This document shows positions 10,614 through 20,043 of a stretch of 64,000 nt of DNA, one piece after another. The position numbers and the translations under genes were made by a program. Under the pieces are notes generated by a model. That model made no database searches and was not told where the DNA came from. It saw nothing but the letters and a program-made list of their open reading frames with translations. Source of the DNA: Gracilaria gracilis (taxonomy: Eukaryota > Rhodophyta > Florideophyceae > Gracilariales > Gracilariaceae); NCBI GenBank assembly GCA_030374805.1, contig JARGSG010000195.1, positions 1,023,001-1,087,000 of the forward strand, in the 5' to 3' direction. How positions within the stretch are numbered: position 1 is the first letter of the stretch; each line of letters starts with the position of its first letter.

Positions 10614-11081
10614 CTAGTTCCGAACGCTGTCTGCTATATCTGACAAAATTTGATGTACTCTCGCAAGAACAGTTTCATTCCCGCTGAAGCTTGAGCTGAG
10701 ATCATAGGGCGGATTTATCCACGCAGCCCCGTCGAATAGCGAGATATACTCTTCTCCGTCTTTCGAAATAACTTTTGCATCAATCAATCTTTTTCTGAAT
10801 TCTTCAACGAGATGAAGACAAGAGAGAGAATCCTTGCGGTTATTCTGGCTTTCATGCGACATGAGAGTGGATGCCGCAACCTCTTCAACCTCTGCTTCAC
10901 TCAGTCTGAGGGAAACAACTTCTGCCTGCGAAAGAAGAACAACTGCCCCCGCACATTGAACTACCAGAGTTCCAGATTCAGGATCTATAACGTGAAGATA
11001 TCCATTCAATGGACCGCTTCGTGTTTCAACTTGGACAAATTTTCGCTCTTTTTCCGAGTGCTGAACGTAGAAGGCATCCAT
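10614..11081 (-). CDS. GEMIN6-like Sm-fold / AD-domain protein
   Basis: Small protein of 155 residues, started at the ATG at 11081 (an in-frame TTG lies three codons earlier). The N-terminal half (about 10-65) looks like an Sm barrel: FVQVETRSGPLNGYLHVIDP, then GTLVVQ and AEVVSLRLSE. The C-terminal half (about 85-150) looks like the AD domain shared by GEMIN6 and LSM12: a helix VEEFRKRLIDAKV, then AAWINPPYDLSSSFSGNE and LARVHQIL. The core INPPY...NE..L.RV..I agrees well with my memory of the GEMIN6 consensus. GEMIN6 belongs to the SMN complex that assembles spliceosomal snRNPs. LSM12 is the other candidate, but its spacing and length fit less well. The gene is divergent from MED21, 423 bp away. 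Confidence 0.68.
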   Translation of the reverse strand: MDAFYVQHSEKERKFVQVETRSGPLNGYLHVIDPESGTLVVQCAGAVVLLSQAEVVSLRLSEAEVEEVAASTLMSHESQNNRKDSLSCLHLVEEFRKRLIDAKVISKDGEEYISLFDGAAWINPPYDLSSSFSGNETVLARVHQILSDIADSVRN

Positions 11082-11504
11082 GTTTAGCAAACCATTGAGG
11101 CAGCAAATCTCTTTTAAGAGCAGTACATATTTGAATTACATTCGCATCGTGTGGATTGCAGTTGGCTCTCCAAGGATTAGCTACGAAAACCGCGGCGCTT
11201 CTTTGAACTCCAGAACGAACGTCGTGTCTTACGAAAAAACACCAACGAAGCGAGCTTTGCTATCAAATAGTCAAGGATTCCAACTGACGTTGCTACACGT
11301 ACACTTTCCTTTTTTTTGTAGTCATGTTGTAAGCCTGGGTTGCAAGTGACATGTGACATCTCAGAATTTAAATGTATGGTTTTCGAACTTACATGGGGCT
11401 CAGAGACGATACCGGGTCAAGAGGAGGAAGTGGTGAGAAACTGAACTGGACTAACAATTGTCTATATCTGCCGAACGTTCAAGGCTTCACAACGCAGGTA
11501 AAGA
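11082..11504. promoter_or_regulatory. Bidirectional promoter region, GEMIN6-like / MED21
   Basis: 423 bp between two divergent start codons. A CTTTTTTTTGT pyrimidine run lies near 11307-11320. No canonical TATA box is convincing. Confidence 0.4.
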
Positions 11505-11930
11505 ATGTCCGAGAAACCTGTAGAAATGACCGACATGGATGATTTATCTCGGCTACAGAAGAAAGTGGAGGAGCTTGGTGTCAAGTTCTACGAGTGCCTA
11601 GGAGTTTTGCAGCGCGATGCCCCTCCTAGTTCTAGAGCACCTGATGAGAAAGAAGAACTCGCCAACGACGAGGCGGCTCGGAACCGACTTGCGTCACAGA
11701 TACCAGAGTTTGCCACGGATATTGTCAAATGTAGCCGCGATATTGATGCTCTCATTAACGTCATTGAGGGCAAAATGAAGCAACAAGAAGGGCAAGAGCG
11801 ATCGTTGTTGGATACAGCAAATTACGAAAGCAATCAAGCTGGAGAAGAAATGGTGGAAGCCGTTGATGATGCACAAAAGCTGCTTACAAGCGTACGAAAT
11901 CTTATCACTGCAAGAGAAAGAGAATCCTGA
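11505..11930 (+). CDS. MED21: Mediator complex subunit 21 (SRB7)
   Basis: Nuclear subunit of the Mediator middle module, which bridges transcription factors and RNA polymerase II. It has 141 residues, intronless, with ATG at 11505 (AGAATGTCC). The order of features matches MED21: an N-terminal helix (DDLSRLQKKVEELGVKFYECLGVLQRDAPP, about 12-41), the family-diagnostic GVLQ...PP turn, a second helix with ATDIVKCSRDIDALINVIEG (about 68-87), and a long C-terminal coiled coil (90-138) that pairs with MED7. Length is typical (about 130-150). The acidic helical composition has no membrane or catalytic features. It converges on the ODC-like gene 287 bp downstream. Confidence 0.85.
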   Translation: MSEKPVEMTDMDDLSRLQKKVEELGVKFYECLGVLQRDAPPSSRAPDEKEELANDEAARNRLASQIPEFATDIVKCSRDIDALINVIEGKMKQQEGQERSLLDTANYESNQAGEEMVEAVDDAQKLLTSVRNLITARERES

Positions 11931-12027
11931 GGTCTACGGACATCTTCGAGGAAGGAGTATAATCATACGCACTCATACGCTTCATCATATCACGTATGAA
12001 GAGGCGAACTGTTGCGATGCACGGTTG

Positions 12028-12073
12028 CATGCAACACGCAAGAGCTGTTCCATGCAACACGCAAGAGCTGTTC
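12028..12073. repeat. Tandem duplication of a 23-bp unit
   Basis: Two perfect head-to-tail copies (12028-12050 and 12051-12073) of a unit that begins CATGCAACACGCAAG and ends CTGTTC. They lie between the convergent MED21 and ODC-like genes, where both 3' untranslated regions are expected. Confidence 0.9.
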
Positions 12074-12217
12074 ATGGTTTCTTCAGAGCGAAGCAAGTCT
12101 AGCGCATGACATGACGTTGCGGGAGAAAAACACGGAACATGTCAGAAGGAAAGTGGGCGTGGTTTGTAATTCTGGAAAGTTTGGCGCCACTCTTTCAGAA
12201 TGCAGAGACTTGCTGCT

Positions 12218-13468
12218 TTATTGAAACTCATCATCACTGAAGCAGTAAACGATGTTATTTCTCAACTGTTGATGACGATGTGCCGCAAGCGACAAGGTGT
12301 ACGCACCCATGTTTTCAAAATGAAGCCAGTCACCAGCCTCTAGCTTGGGCAGTTTCACGTCTCTGGCAATGACATCCACAGAATCGAGTGACGGCCCATG
12401 TAGATCGTATGAACACAAATGTCTAGAATTGGAGCTTTTTGTTGACAGAGGTTTGGGGACAAAGCTGGACTTCAAGATAAAAGCATCGCGAAAGGACCCT
12501 GAGACTCCATCAGCAATATGGCATCTTTTCCTATCACCGTCCAAGGTGAGAACGACCTTAACCGCTAGATTGTACGCACTAGAAACAATAAATCTACCAG
12601 GTTCGGCGATGACTCTGACGTGGGGAGGAAACAAGGAACGAATAACAGGCCGAATAGCGTCCGCAATTTGTTTAAAAGTAACGGGGGTATCACCGTCGTA
12701 GCCAGGAAAGCCACCCCCAATATCAAGCACCGATAGCTGGATACCTTGTTCTGCAGCCATGTCAAATACAGCACGTGCATCATTCAACGCCTGAATATAT
12801 GATTGCACCTGACCGCACGCGGAACCGACGTGGAACGCAACTCCAATGAGATTTAGAGAGTAGCTGTTGACGGCTTGTAGAATGGAACAGATTTCTCTAC
12901 CAAGCTCTGCACCAAACTTTGAACTGAGAGGGCATAAAGAATGTGAATCGTCAACAGCGATGCGCAGTAAAAGTCTGGCATTGGGATAAGTAGCATGAAT
13001 CTTAACAAGTTCATCGACACTGTCAAAAGTCATCAACGAAGCGCCTAACGAACGCATGTACTTGATATCTTCGACAAGCTTGTACGGGTTGGCGAATATC
13101 ACACGTTGATCAAGAGCCTGGCCACCGTGTGGAGTGCGCAACGCATCTTTAACGAGATCGATTTCATGGCGCGATGCGCAGTCGAATGATAGTCCAACGC
13201 GGGCCAAAAAGGTTATGAGAACAGGATCTGGGTTGCATTTGACGGCATAGTACGGGGTTATATCCGGCAGCAAGGTATGAAACAGATTGACCTGTTTGAG
13301 CACTACAGATAGATCAGCGGCATATATAGTAGAATGTGAACGATGAAGCAGAGCGCTGAGCAACTGCTGAGGCGTGGCACTGGTGACGGACGGAAAATGA
13401 AGTTGAGGGAGGGTGCGAAAAGCGTTTTGCGTGTGCTGTGAACCCGGCGATAATAGCGGAGCAATCAT
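12218..13468 (-). CDS. Ornithine decarboxylase-like fold-III PLP protein with altered substrate pocket
   Basis: Group IV decarboxylase homologue of 416 residues, ATG at 13468, intronless. Eukaryotic ODC makes putrescine, the first step of polyamine synthesis. PLP-binding elements are intact: YYAVKCNP with Lys77 (73-80), FHVGSAC with His213, DIGGGFPG (249-256), AEPGRF (288-293) and FENMGAYT with Tyr390. Residues that hold or act on the substrate are not. The block usually written GP(T/S)CDGLD reads GPSLDSVD (358-365), so the catalytic Cys becomes Leu361. The segment after DGVSGSF carries R-D-A-F-I-L where ODC has N-C-I-L-Y-D, so the substrate-binding Tyr-Asp pair is lost, and DGVY is DGVS. The reading frame is intact on both sides. 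It may be a pseudoenzyme or have another substrate; ODC activity is doubtful. Confidence 0.8.
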   Translation of the reverse strand: MIAPLLSPGSQHTQNAFRTLPQLHFPSVTSATPQQLLSALLHRSHSTIYAADLSVVLKQVNLFHTLLPDITPYYAVKCNPDPVLITFLARVGLSFDCASRHEIDLVKDALRTPHGGQALDQRVIFANPYKLVEDIKYMRSLGASLMTFDSVDELVKIHATYPNARLLLRIAVDDSHSLCPLSSKFGAELGREICSILQAVNSYSLNLIGVAFHVGSACGQVQSYIQALNDARAVFDMAAEQGIQLSVLDIGGGFPGYDGDTPVTFKQIADAIRPVIRSLFPPHVRVIAEPGRFIVSSAYNLAVKVVLTLDGDRKRCHIADGVSGSFRDAFILKSSFVPKPLSTKSSNSRHLCSYDLHGPSLDSVDVIARDVKLPKLEAGDWLHFENMGAYTLSLAAHRHQQLRNNIVYCFSDDEFQ

Positions 13469-14342
13469 GGAGTTATAGGAGGAAGGGAGAGAGAGTTGGT
13501 TAACACGCTAGTGATGGCGGTGATGAGGAGCAGACGGAACAGAGCGCGACGGGTGGAGCGACCGGTTGCTGGAGCGGGGGCGGCGGGCTGATGGGGGAAG
13601 GGCATGGAGAGAGCTTCTGAGGAGTGTGGAAGTTGGTGGTGACGACGAGGCGGCGGACGATTGCTCAGAGGTTTGACGGGGTGAAGAGCCTTGACTCCAG
13701 ATGAAGTGGTCAGATGTGCATCCCCGCGGAGCGATGCTGTAGATACCGACGGTGGCGATGATGCGCTTGACGCCGGGAGTCGCTGGGGCGGAGGGGGAGC
13801 ACTCGCATCTGACTATAGCTGTCGAAGGTAGATGATGCCGCACAAGAGGGGTATGTCTGCTTGTAGGTGCTGTAAGGCTTGTGTAAGGACCCAAATACCG
13901 TGTATACGTGTACGTGTACGTGTACGTGTACATATGCTGGCAGAGGAAACACGCACCAGAAGTGCAGACATGCATGGCAGGAAGGGCACGCTGACGGCCC
14001 TGACGCGCGGCGCATCATAGAAAAGCGACACGTCATCCACATGTCGTGATGCATTTGTTGCACCTGCGCTGCACGCCTCTGCGCTGCACGCCTCCGCGCT
14101 GGCCCAAACACTGCAAAAGCGCTGGCGCACGGCTATGCGCCAGCGGCGCACTCGGTGAGCGCCCGACCCTCTCATTCGTCACCGTTCGGCGACGCCTGGG
14201 TGCTCACGGGAGCGCCGCTTATTTACAAGAGAGCATCACACGCTATGCACCGCCCTGACTAACAACCGCATCGGTGCGGCCGCCTCACCGCTCCCGACCG
14301 CCTGCGCTCCGTCTCCACGCTTGTGCCACCAATCTGACCACC
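13469..14342. promoter_or_regulatory. Divergent intergenic region, ODC-like / NMNAT
   Basis: 874 bp between divergent genes. It holds a (GTGTAC)n microsatellite at about 13902-13931 and a 15-bp tandem duplication (TGCGCTGCACGCCTC) near 14071-14100. Several open frames overlap on both strands but consist of repeat-derived Tyr-Thr or Arg-rich peptides, so I do not call genes. Confidence 0.45.
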
Positions 14343-15177
14343 ATGGTGGTCAGAACAGACCATCTTTTGCCGCCACCGCCGCACACGCCCGCTGCCGTTC
14401 TGTTGCAGATTGGCTCCTTCTCACCTATTACGCACGCACATATGCGCCTATTTGGTGCGTTCTTTTCACCCGTAACGCTCAGTAACTCTGCTTTCGCCCA
14501 AAAGTCGTACTAACTGCTTTCGAATAACACGCCTCATGCAGAAGCTGCCGCTGACTCCTTAAAACAGGCCGGATATCATGTATGCGGAGGCTATCTGTCT
14601 CCGGCCAATGATGCTTACAAGAAGGCCAGCCTAGTGCCAGCCAGACATCGGCTGGCCATGTGTCGTCTGGCGTTACGAGAATTGGATAATGTTGTGTTGG
14701 ACGATTGGGAAGCTCGTTCTCATCATTTTGTGCAAAGTTGTGACGTCGCAAATCGAATTCGAAATGCAGTCGTGGCCTGGTCGAGGAATGTACAGTTGTT
14801 TTTGGTATGCGGGTCAGACCTTTTGTTATCCATGGCCAATACCAGCTCGTGGCCGAGACAATCGGCTATAAAGCTTGCCAATTGTTGCAGATTTATCGTC
14901 AAGGCCCGAAACGGCCCCAAGCCGGATATTTCAAACTTGGTTCCATTTGTCAAGGACGTCACATGGATTGATGCGTGGGTTGGAGATCATAGTTCAACTC
15001 TTGTAAGGTACGTGTGCTCTCCCAGACTATGCCGTTTTAATGAACCGCTGCTCACCTGTTTTCTCTTGCTTCCACTTTCTGTTATGCAGGCAACATTTGC
15101 GAAAAGGTCACAGCATAGCGTTCATGACACCTACTCCGGTTATTGAGTACATACGCAAGCATCACCTGTACGGATGA
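14343..15177 (+). CDS. NMNAT: Nicotinamide/nicotinate mononucleotide adenylyltransferase, three exons
   Basis: Enzyme of NAD synthesis that joins NMN (or NaMN) and ATP to give NAD (or NaAD) and pyrophosphate. Inferred exons: 14343-14454, 14542-15007, 15090-15177, giving 221 residues. Intron 1 (87 bp) has donor GTGCGT, a perfect TACTAAC branch site at about 14508 and acceptor ATGCAG. Intron 2 (82 bp) has donor GTACGT and acceptor ATGCAG. Split codons G|AA and AG|G keep the frame. The start is ACCACCATGG. Motifs: GSFSPITHAHMRLF (24-37), the nucleotidyltransferase GxFxPxHxxH with His31 and His33; GGYLSPANDAYKK (53-65); the family signature SLVPARHRLAMC (67-78); LVCGSDLLLSM (125-135); and SSTLVRQHLRKG (188-199) near the C-terminus. 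The whole domain is present, so it is probably functional. Location in the cell is not evident. Confidence 0.92.
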
Positions 15178-15406
15178 CTCTCGCTCGGCACCATTTGCAG
15201 CAGTTTGTGCAAACGACACATTCGACACATTTTTTTGTGGGCTTTCAAATGCTGCACTACACGTACATAGGAAGGTTACGAGCTTTTTTTCAAAGTTACT
15301 AGTCACAAGCTCATCATTTACATGTCATCTTCTGAATTGCTGATACATAGAGCACCATTCACTCAGTTTTTGTTTCCTACCTCGGGCTCAACTACTGAAA
15401 CCACGC

Positions 15407-16872
15407 CTAAACCTTAAGAGCAACAGCGCTTGCTCGCTTTCGTCTCGCATTGGCCGCTTTCATTCCTTCTGTCTCCATAAACTTTATGTTTGGATTAGGT
15501 CGAGAAGCGGTTGACACGGTTTCAACACTTCTGGAGTCGGGTGAACGGTCACGCGTTCGTTTTGATGCTTTTGGTGCAGCACCGCTGGTATTTAGGTATA
15601 GTCGGTAGTTTTGAAGTGCGAAAGATCCGATTCCATAAAGAGCAGCCATAATAAGCAAATCATGCACAACAAAAGAGAGTAAATGCGAAGGGCTGTAGGC
15701 GCGTTTCCATCTGCCCCAGTCGAAGAACAACGCGATGTTATAAACCGTTCGCCGATATACGGAAGTTAGCGGATCTGGGTATGGGCTTCTCCAATTAATA
15801 CGTTCGTATGACGCATCGATATCAGCAGTGGAAAGCGGAAGAACGAGGTCGGGTTTTCTACGCAATACAATGAGACCTTGTGGCTCGTCGATGGGGCCTT
15901 GGGTAGGCTCATTGTTGCGATGAGCAAGTATGCGTGCGACCTCGACGTAGTACTGTAGAGCTTGAGAATAGTGATCAAGCCGAGTATAAAAGTCGTGGAT
16001 AAAAACCAGAGAGTCGTCATGCAAATACGGTAGTATTCTTAAGGCGCACGCAAGGCCTTGGAATTAGTCCATTCGCAGTGCAGTGAAACACAATCAAACA
16101 TAGTTAAAGAAAACGTTGCTGTTAGCTACGGGGAGGACAAAGATAAAAAAGAGGGCAGAAAGAGTATAGAAGACGAAGACATCGAGCCCAACTTACGAGC
16201 ACGGCCATCGATCAGCACTTTATCGAACCGCTTCTCTGGGATGGTTTCGATGAGATCAACATATTCCCTAAACTGTTCATAGCTGGCATGTTCAAATCGC
16301 GATATTGTTCCCCATCCTCGAAAGCCAGGGCGTATATCGACACAAAGAAATTTGGTGTCTCCTTCAGCAGGATGTACCCCATTTTCGGACATCACGTTCC
16401 GGAGAGTGGCAGCAATTTCACAGTCGTGATCGATAGAATACGCACGCTTCACGAGCGAGGAAAAGGCCAAAGATGAACCACCTGAACCAAATTCGACATA
16501 AACATCCTCAATTGTAAGGTACGAAGAGATGAGGTCAACCTCTGCTCGGTGCATCATGACCGACGGATAAGATGTAAGCGCATAAAGTGTAGCATTTCTA
16601 GTAGCTGCTCCGGTTACATACTTGGGGGGCCGTTCAGGAAGGGCCCCCGTGAATGGTGAAATTCGAGCTGTAGTGTCGCGCGGATGCGGAGCAGATGGAT
16701 GAGAGGAATGGCCCCAGTTTGCGCCCCAGTGAAGCCAGTGGTGCACAAGTTTCTGTAGAGTTGGTTGTTCTAGATCGACAGACAATACCCGCTTGAAGGC
16801 TACGATGTTCAAAAGTACAACCAACGCCGATAATTGCCGAAGCCTGGAAGATGCAGCGAGGTCCCTGGCCAT
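15407..16872 (-). CDS. Membrane-anchored class I methyltransferase-fold protein, two exons
   Basis: Inferred exons 16872-16197 and 16056-15407 (minus strand), 140-bp intron with donor GTAAGT and acceptor CCAAG; the split codon C|GC keeps the frame and gives 441 residues. The ATG at 16872 is chosen; the longer frame upstream starts at TTG. A hydrophobic segment (about 13-27, QLSALVVLLNIVAF) suggests a signal anchor. A Rossmann methyltransferase core follows: VEFGSGGSSL (126-135, SAM loop), YSIDHD (145-150, acidic ribose-binding end of strand 2) and DKVLIDGRARLACAL (217-231, strand 4), then DDSLVFIHDFYTR. A second hydrophobic stretch lies in the C-terminal part (SFVVHDLLIMAALYGIGSF), then a basic Ser-rich tail. 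The target is unknown. In a red alga, O-methylation of cell-wall galactan is one possibility, purely by analogy. This is the last gene before the transposons. Confidence 0.7.
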
Positions 16873-17103
16873 GGTTGGCTCAAACAATCTTCGCAGAGAG
16901 CTGGAACAGTCGACAGTTGAAGAAAAGATTGTCACTACATCCACTGAATGACTGTGTACCAACGGTACCAACGGTACACTCAAGAGTACACCGAGTGATT
17001 GCGTAGAAATCTATTAAATACGTTTCAACAAAGCAAACAATAATTTTACTCCATAACTTCTCAATTATTGTATAACAAACCAAATAGTACACCCTTTAGT
17101 GTA
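16873..17103. other. Boundary between gene island and transposon region
   Basis: 231 bp upstream of the methyltransferase-like gene and ending at the left repeat of the DIRS-like element. It contains a short tandem ACCAACGGT pair near 16957-16975 and AT-rich sequence from 16990. It probably carries the gene's promoter. Confidence 0.35.
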
Positions 17104-17268
17104 CACGTAACTGTACATATGTGTATAGATTTGAAGATCTCTCGAGAAGCAGGGAGTGTCTGAATTGTACAATCAGTATACCGACCGTCCAAATGTGCTG
17201 GGACTACTTATATGGCATTGTGGTCACTCAGGACATCAGTACGACCTGGTACGTCTATTTCTCGTTTC
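17104..17268 (+). repeat. Left 165-bp direct repeat of DIRS-like element
   Basis: Begins CACGTAACTGTACATATGTG and ends CTATTTCTCGTTTC. Same length and about 95% identity (8 mismatches counted by eye, mostly in the last 45 bp) with 21079-21243. Confidence 0.95.
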
Positions 17269-17330
17269 ACAAAATTTCCCCCAAAGCTCAGAGCGGCAAT
17301 ATCTTCGATATCTGCGCAAACAAAGCGAAA

Positions 17331-17998
17331 TGGCTGACAACACCAATACGGACGCTCCGGCGGCTTCCGCTTCAGCAAACCCTGTAAAAGCCTCCAATGG
17401 CGTGGCACCTTTGATGCGCCTAGCGTAAGGTACAAACAAACCTACAAAACTCGACTTGGCGGCAATCGTGAGCAATATCAACGCTGCAAAATTGTTCAAA
17501 AAAAGATGCATCTTTAATCATAAGCCGCATGTGTTTTTCACGCATATCGGGTATTTTAAACCATCTGTCGATGTTTTCCTCACTGATTTAAAAGCTTAGG
17601 ATCTGTGACCCGTTAAAACATGGCATAATTTGAAGAACGTTAATGTATGGACTGTAACGAACCTAGCAGCTCTTTAACTCTTTTGCACGAGTTTCAGAGA
17701 CGTTGAAAGATTTGAGAGGTTTCTCGTGCTGGCTGAGGACTCATTCAAAGCAGCACTTGAATTGCCTTCCATGCGGGCACAATAGGTTTGTGATATCACA
17801 GAGCAAGATATGAAAACGGCTCGCCAGATGTTTTTTCTCGTCCAACAGAGACATCATGCCGTGTTTTCGAACTTTTACCGCTCCACAACGGAGGCTTGCA
17901 GTGCAAAACTGGAAACCGAAGCTGCGAAACAACTGGCTAAGGCCCAAATTGAGAGGGGTAAGAAAGATAAGGGCGGTGATGGCTCGGCCCCGAGCAAA
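17331..17998 (+). pseudogene. Gag-like fragments of DIRS-like element
   Basis: Interrupted coding traces upstream of RT. An ATG at 17331 opens MADNTNTDAPAASASANP, which stops after 32 codons. From about 17810 a charged segment (FFLVQQRHHAVFSNFYRSTT, then a Lys-rich AKAQIERGKKDKGGDG) ends at a stop at 17998. Position and basic tail fit a Gag remnant, but no zinc knuckle is seen. An intron between the two pieces cannot be excluded. Confidence 0.4.
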
Positions 17999-18000
17999 TA

Positions 18001-20043
18001 ATGGTGCAAGGACAGAGAAGTGCCGCAGAGTGTTCCGGGGGAGAACCTTTGTGGCGGAGAACGTCCCGACGGGCTGACTTTTGGCGGTCCATCGAGGATT
18101 CAGAGTTCATGGCGCAATCTATCTGGTTCGACATTCTCGATTTCCCTACAAAGCCGTTTGCTCAGTGCATCGAACTCAAGGACATCCTCCAAACCGAAGA
18201 AGACAGAGCATTTGTTTTGGCCGACCTCACCGAAAGAATTCGGGCTGGAGTAGACGGGGAAGTTTCGCAAAGCTATGTCTAGTCTTGCTTGCCTCGTGGG
18301 CATATGATCTCGTCTACCTTCACCACAGGGACCGGCGAGGGAAGTGGGAGAAAGGGACGCTTTGTGATCAACCTCCACCGACAGAGCATGCAGTGGCCGA
18401 AGGGTTCAGTACGTATGCAGACTCTGCCCTCCTTCGCCCCTGGTCTACAGCAAGACGAAAATCTGATGTCTTGGGACGTGAGAGGGGGACACCGTCACAT
18501 GTACCTCCACCCGGACATGCGAGACCATTTCGTCTTTCGTTACGGAGGCCGGTACTACCGCTGTATAGCTCTACCTTTTGGATGGGGACGCTCAGCTCTT
18601 TGGTTCACGAAAATGATGCGAATAATGGTTCGACACATCCGCAACGTTTTCGGTTATCGCCTTTTGCCATATTTAGACGATTTCTTGGTGAAACCTTCGC
18701 CAGGCACTCGACCGGCGACCTCACTGGATTGTCACGCCGCTCGCGAGCGACTCTTCGCCCTCTTCGCTCGCCTGGGCATAGTGCGACACCCTTTAAAGGG
18801 TTGTTGGGATGGATCGAGCCGCATCGCCCACCTGGGTATGCTTATCGATACGCAGCGCATGAAAATACACATAACGGACGAGAAGGTGCAGCGTGTGCAA
18901 CGCCTGGCCAAGAAGATTTTACTCATTTCCCAGCGCAACTGACGGCTGGTGGCAAGCTCACTCCTTCGCACCTTCTGCGATGTCTGCGTGTCACTGTCGC
19001 TGGCACTGCCTTTAGCTCGCTTTTACAAACGGTCCATCTATTGCGACATGGCCCTCGATGGGCGCCGGAAGTGTGGAACGGGGCAGAGAGAGCCAATCGC
19101 TACGTCTGGGGACCCTAGAACCGAGGAGCGAACGACATCCACCGCGCGCGTACGCCTGTCGTGGCAGTCCCTTCGGGACTTGCGCTACTGGAGGGCACTT
19201 GCCCGTGGAGAAGGGAGAGATATGCATCGGGTTTCAAACGATCTTTGCATTCATGCCGACGCGGCGGACGTGGGGTATGGGGGGACCTTGGGCCCCAATA
19301 TGGAACTTAGTATTCCGGGTTTGTGGGAGGGTCAAGGTTTCTGGGCAGCTCAGGACCGCGCGCAGTCCATCACAGTCCGAGAGCTACGCGCAGTATGCCT
19401 TCTGTTGCACCGGCACTTCTCAGACTACGTCTCGAGCCCCGCGGCCCGCAAAGTGTTACTTCGCGAGGACAATCAGGCAGTGGTGGCAGTGATCAACGCG
19501 ATGGTAGCGGCCTCCCCCTCGATGATGAGCGAGCTCCCCAAACTTTGAGTTTTCCTCGGGGTCCTGGGGGTGGAACTGGAGTCCCAGGGGATTCCTACAG
19601 CGGCCAACAGGTTCGCCGACCGACTGTCCCGCACATGGGATCCGGGGGATATCAGAGCTACGGACGCATTCATCGAATCAATACGCCGTGAGCATGGCCT
19701 GGACGAGGTAGCTTTCAGGCTACGGCCTTTGAACGAGCCGCATCAGGCACGTCGCAGATACCTCCGCGAAGAACTGCGCCGCCCATGGTTGGACGGCCGC
19801 GCGGGACTATGGGCGCCACCTTTCGACCTCCTATCGCTCGTGATTCGGAATATAGAAGCCGAACAGGCCAAGGGAATCCTGATAGCGCCGAATTGGCCCG
19901 CGCATCCCTGGTTCGCGCGATTGGTCGGTTGGAGCTCTCGCATGGTGTACCTCGACGAGGACGTGGGCAGTCCCGTACTATACAGCCCCAGCGCCAAATC
20001 GTTGAACCCACTCTGGGGCCTCGCTCTCGCAGTCAGGAACTGA
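18001..20043 (+). pseudogene. DIRS-like Pol: reverse transcriptase and RNase H, with three in-frame stops
   Basis: One reading frame runs through 2 kb and is broken only by TAG at 18280, TGA at 18940 and TGA at 19546. The reverse transcriptase contains GRFVINLHRQSMQWPKGS, motif A-like SWDVRGGHRHMYLHPD, motif B-like LPFGWGRSALWFTKMM and the catalytic box YLDDFL (near 18670-18690). RNase H follows with the acidic triad in HADAADVGYGG, RELRAV and REDNQAVVAV (19250-19500). The downstream block AANRFADRLSRTWDPGDI to about 20043 (including PNWPAHPWFARL) is typical of the DIRS pol tail. Each stop could arise by a single C-to-T change (CAG to TAG, CGA to TGA). The product would make element cDNA in the host. 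Confidence 0.85.

Noticed and set aside
13508-14175. Minus-strand frames of 120-155 codons upstream of the ODC-like gene
   Set aside because: They run through a GTGTAC microsatellite and Ser/Pro/Arg-rich GC sequence, overlap each other in several frames, and show no domain.
18081-19118. 345-codon plus-strand frame across the RT
   Set aside because: It is an alternative frame of the DIRS pol gene; the RT motifs are in the other frame.
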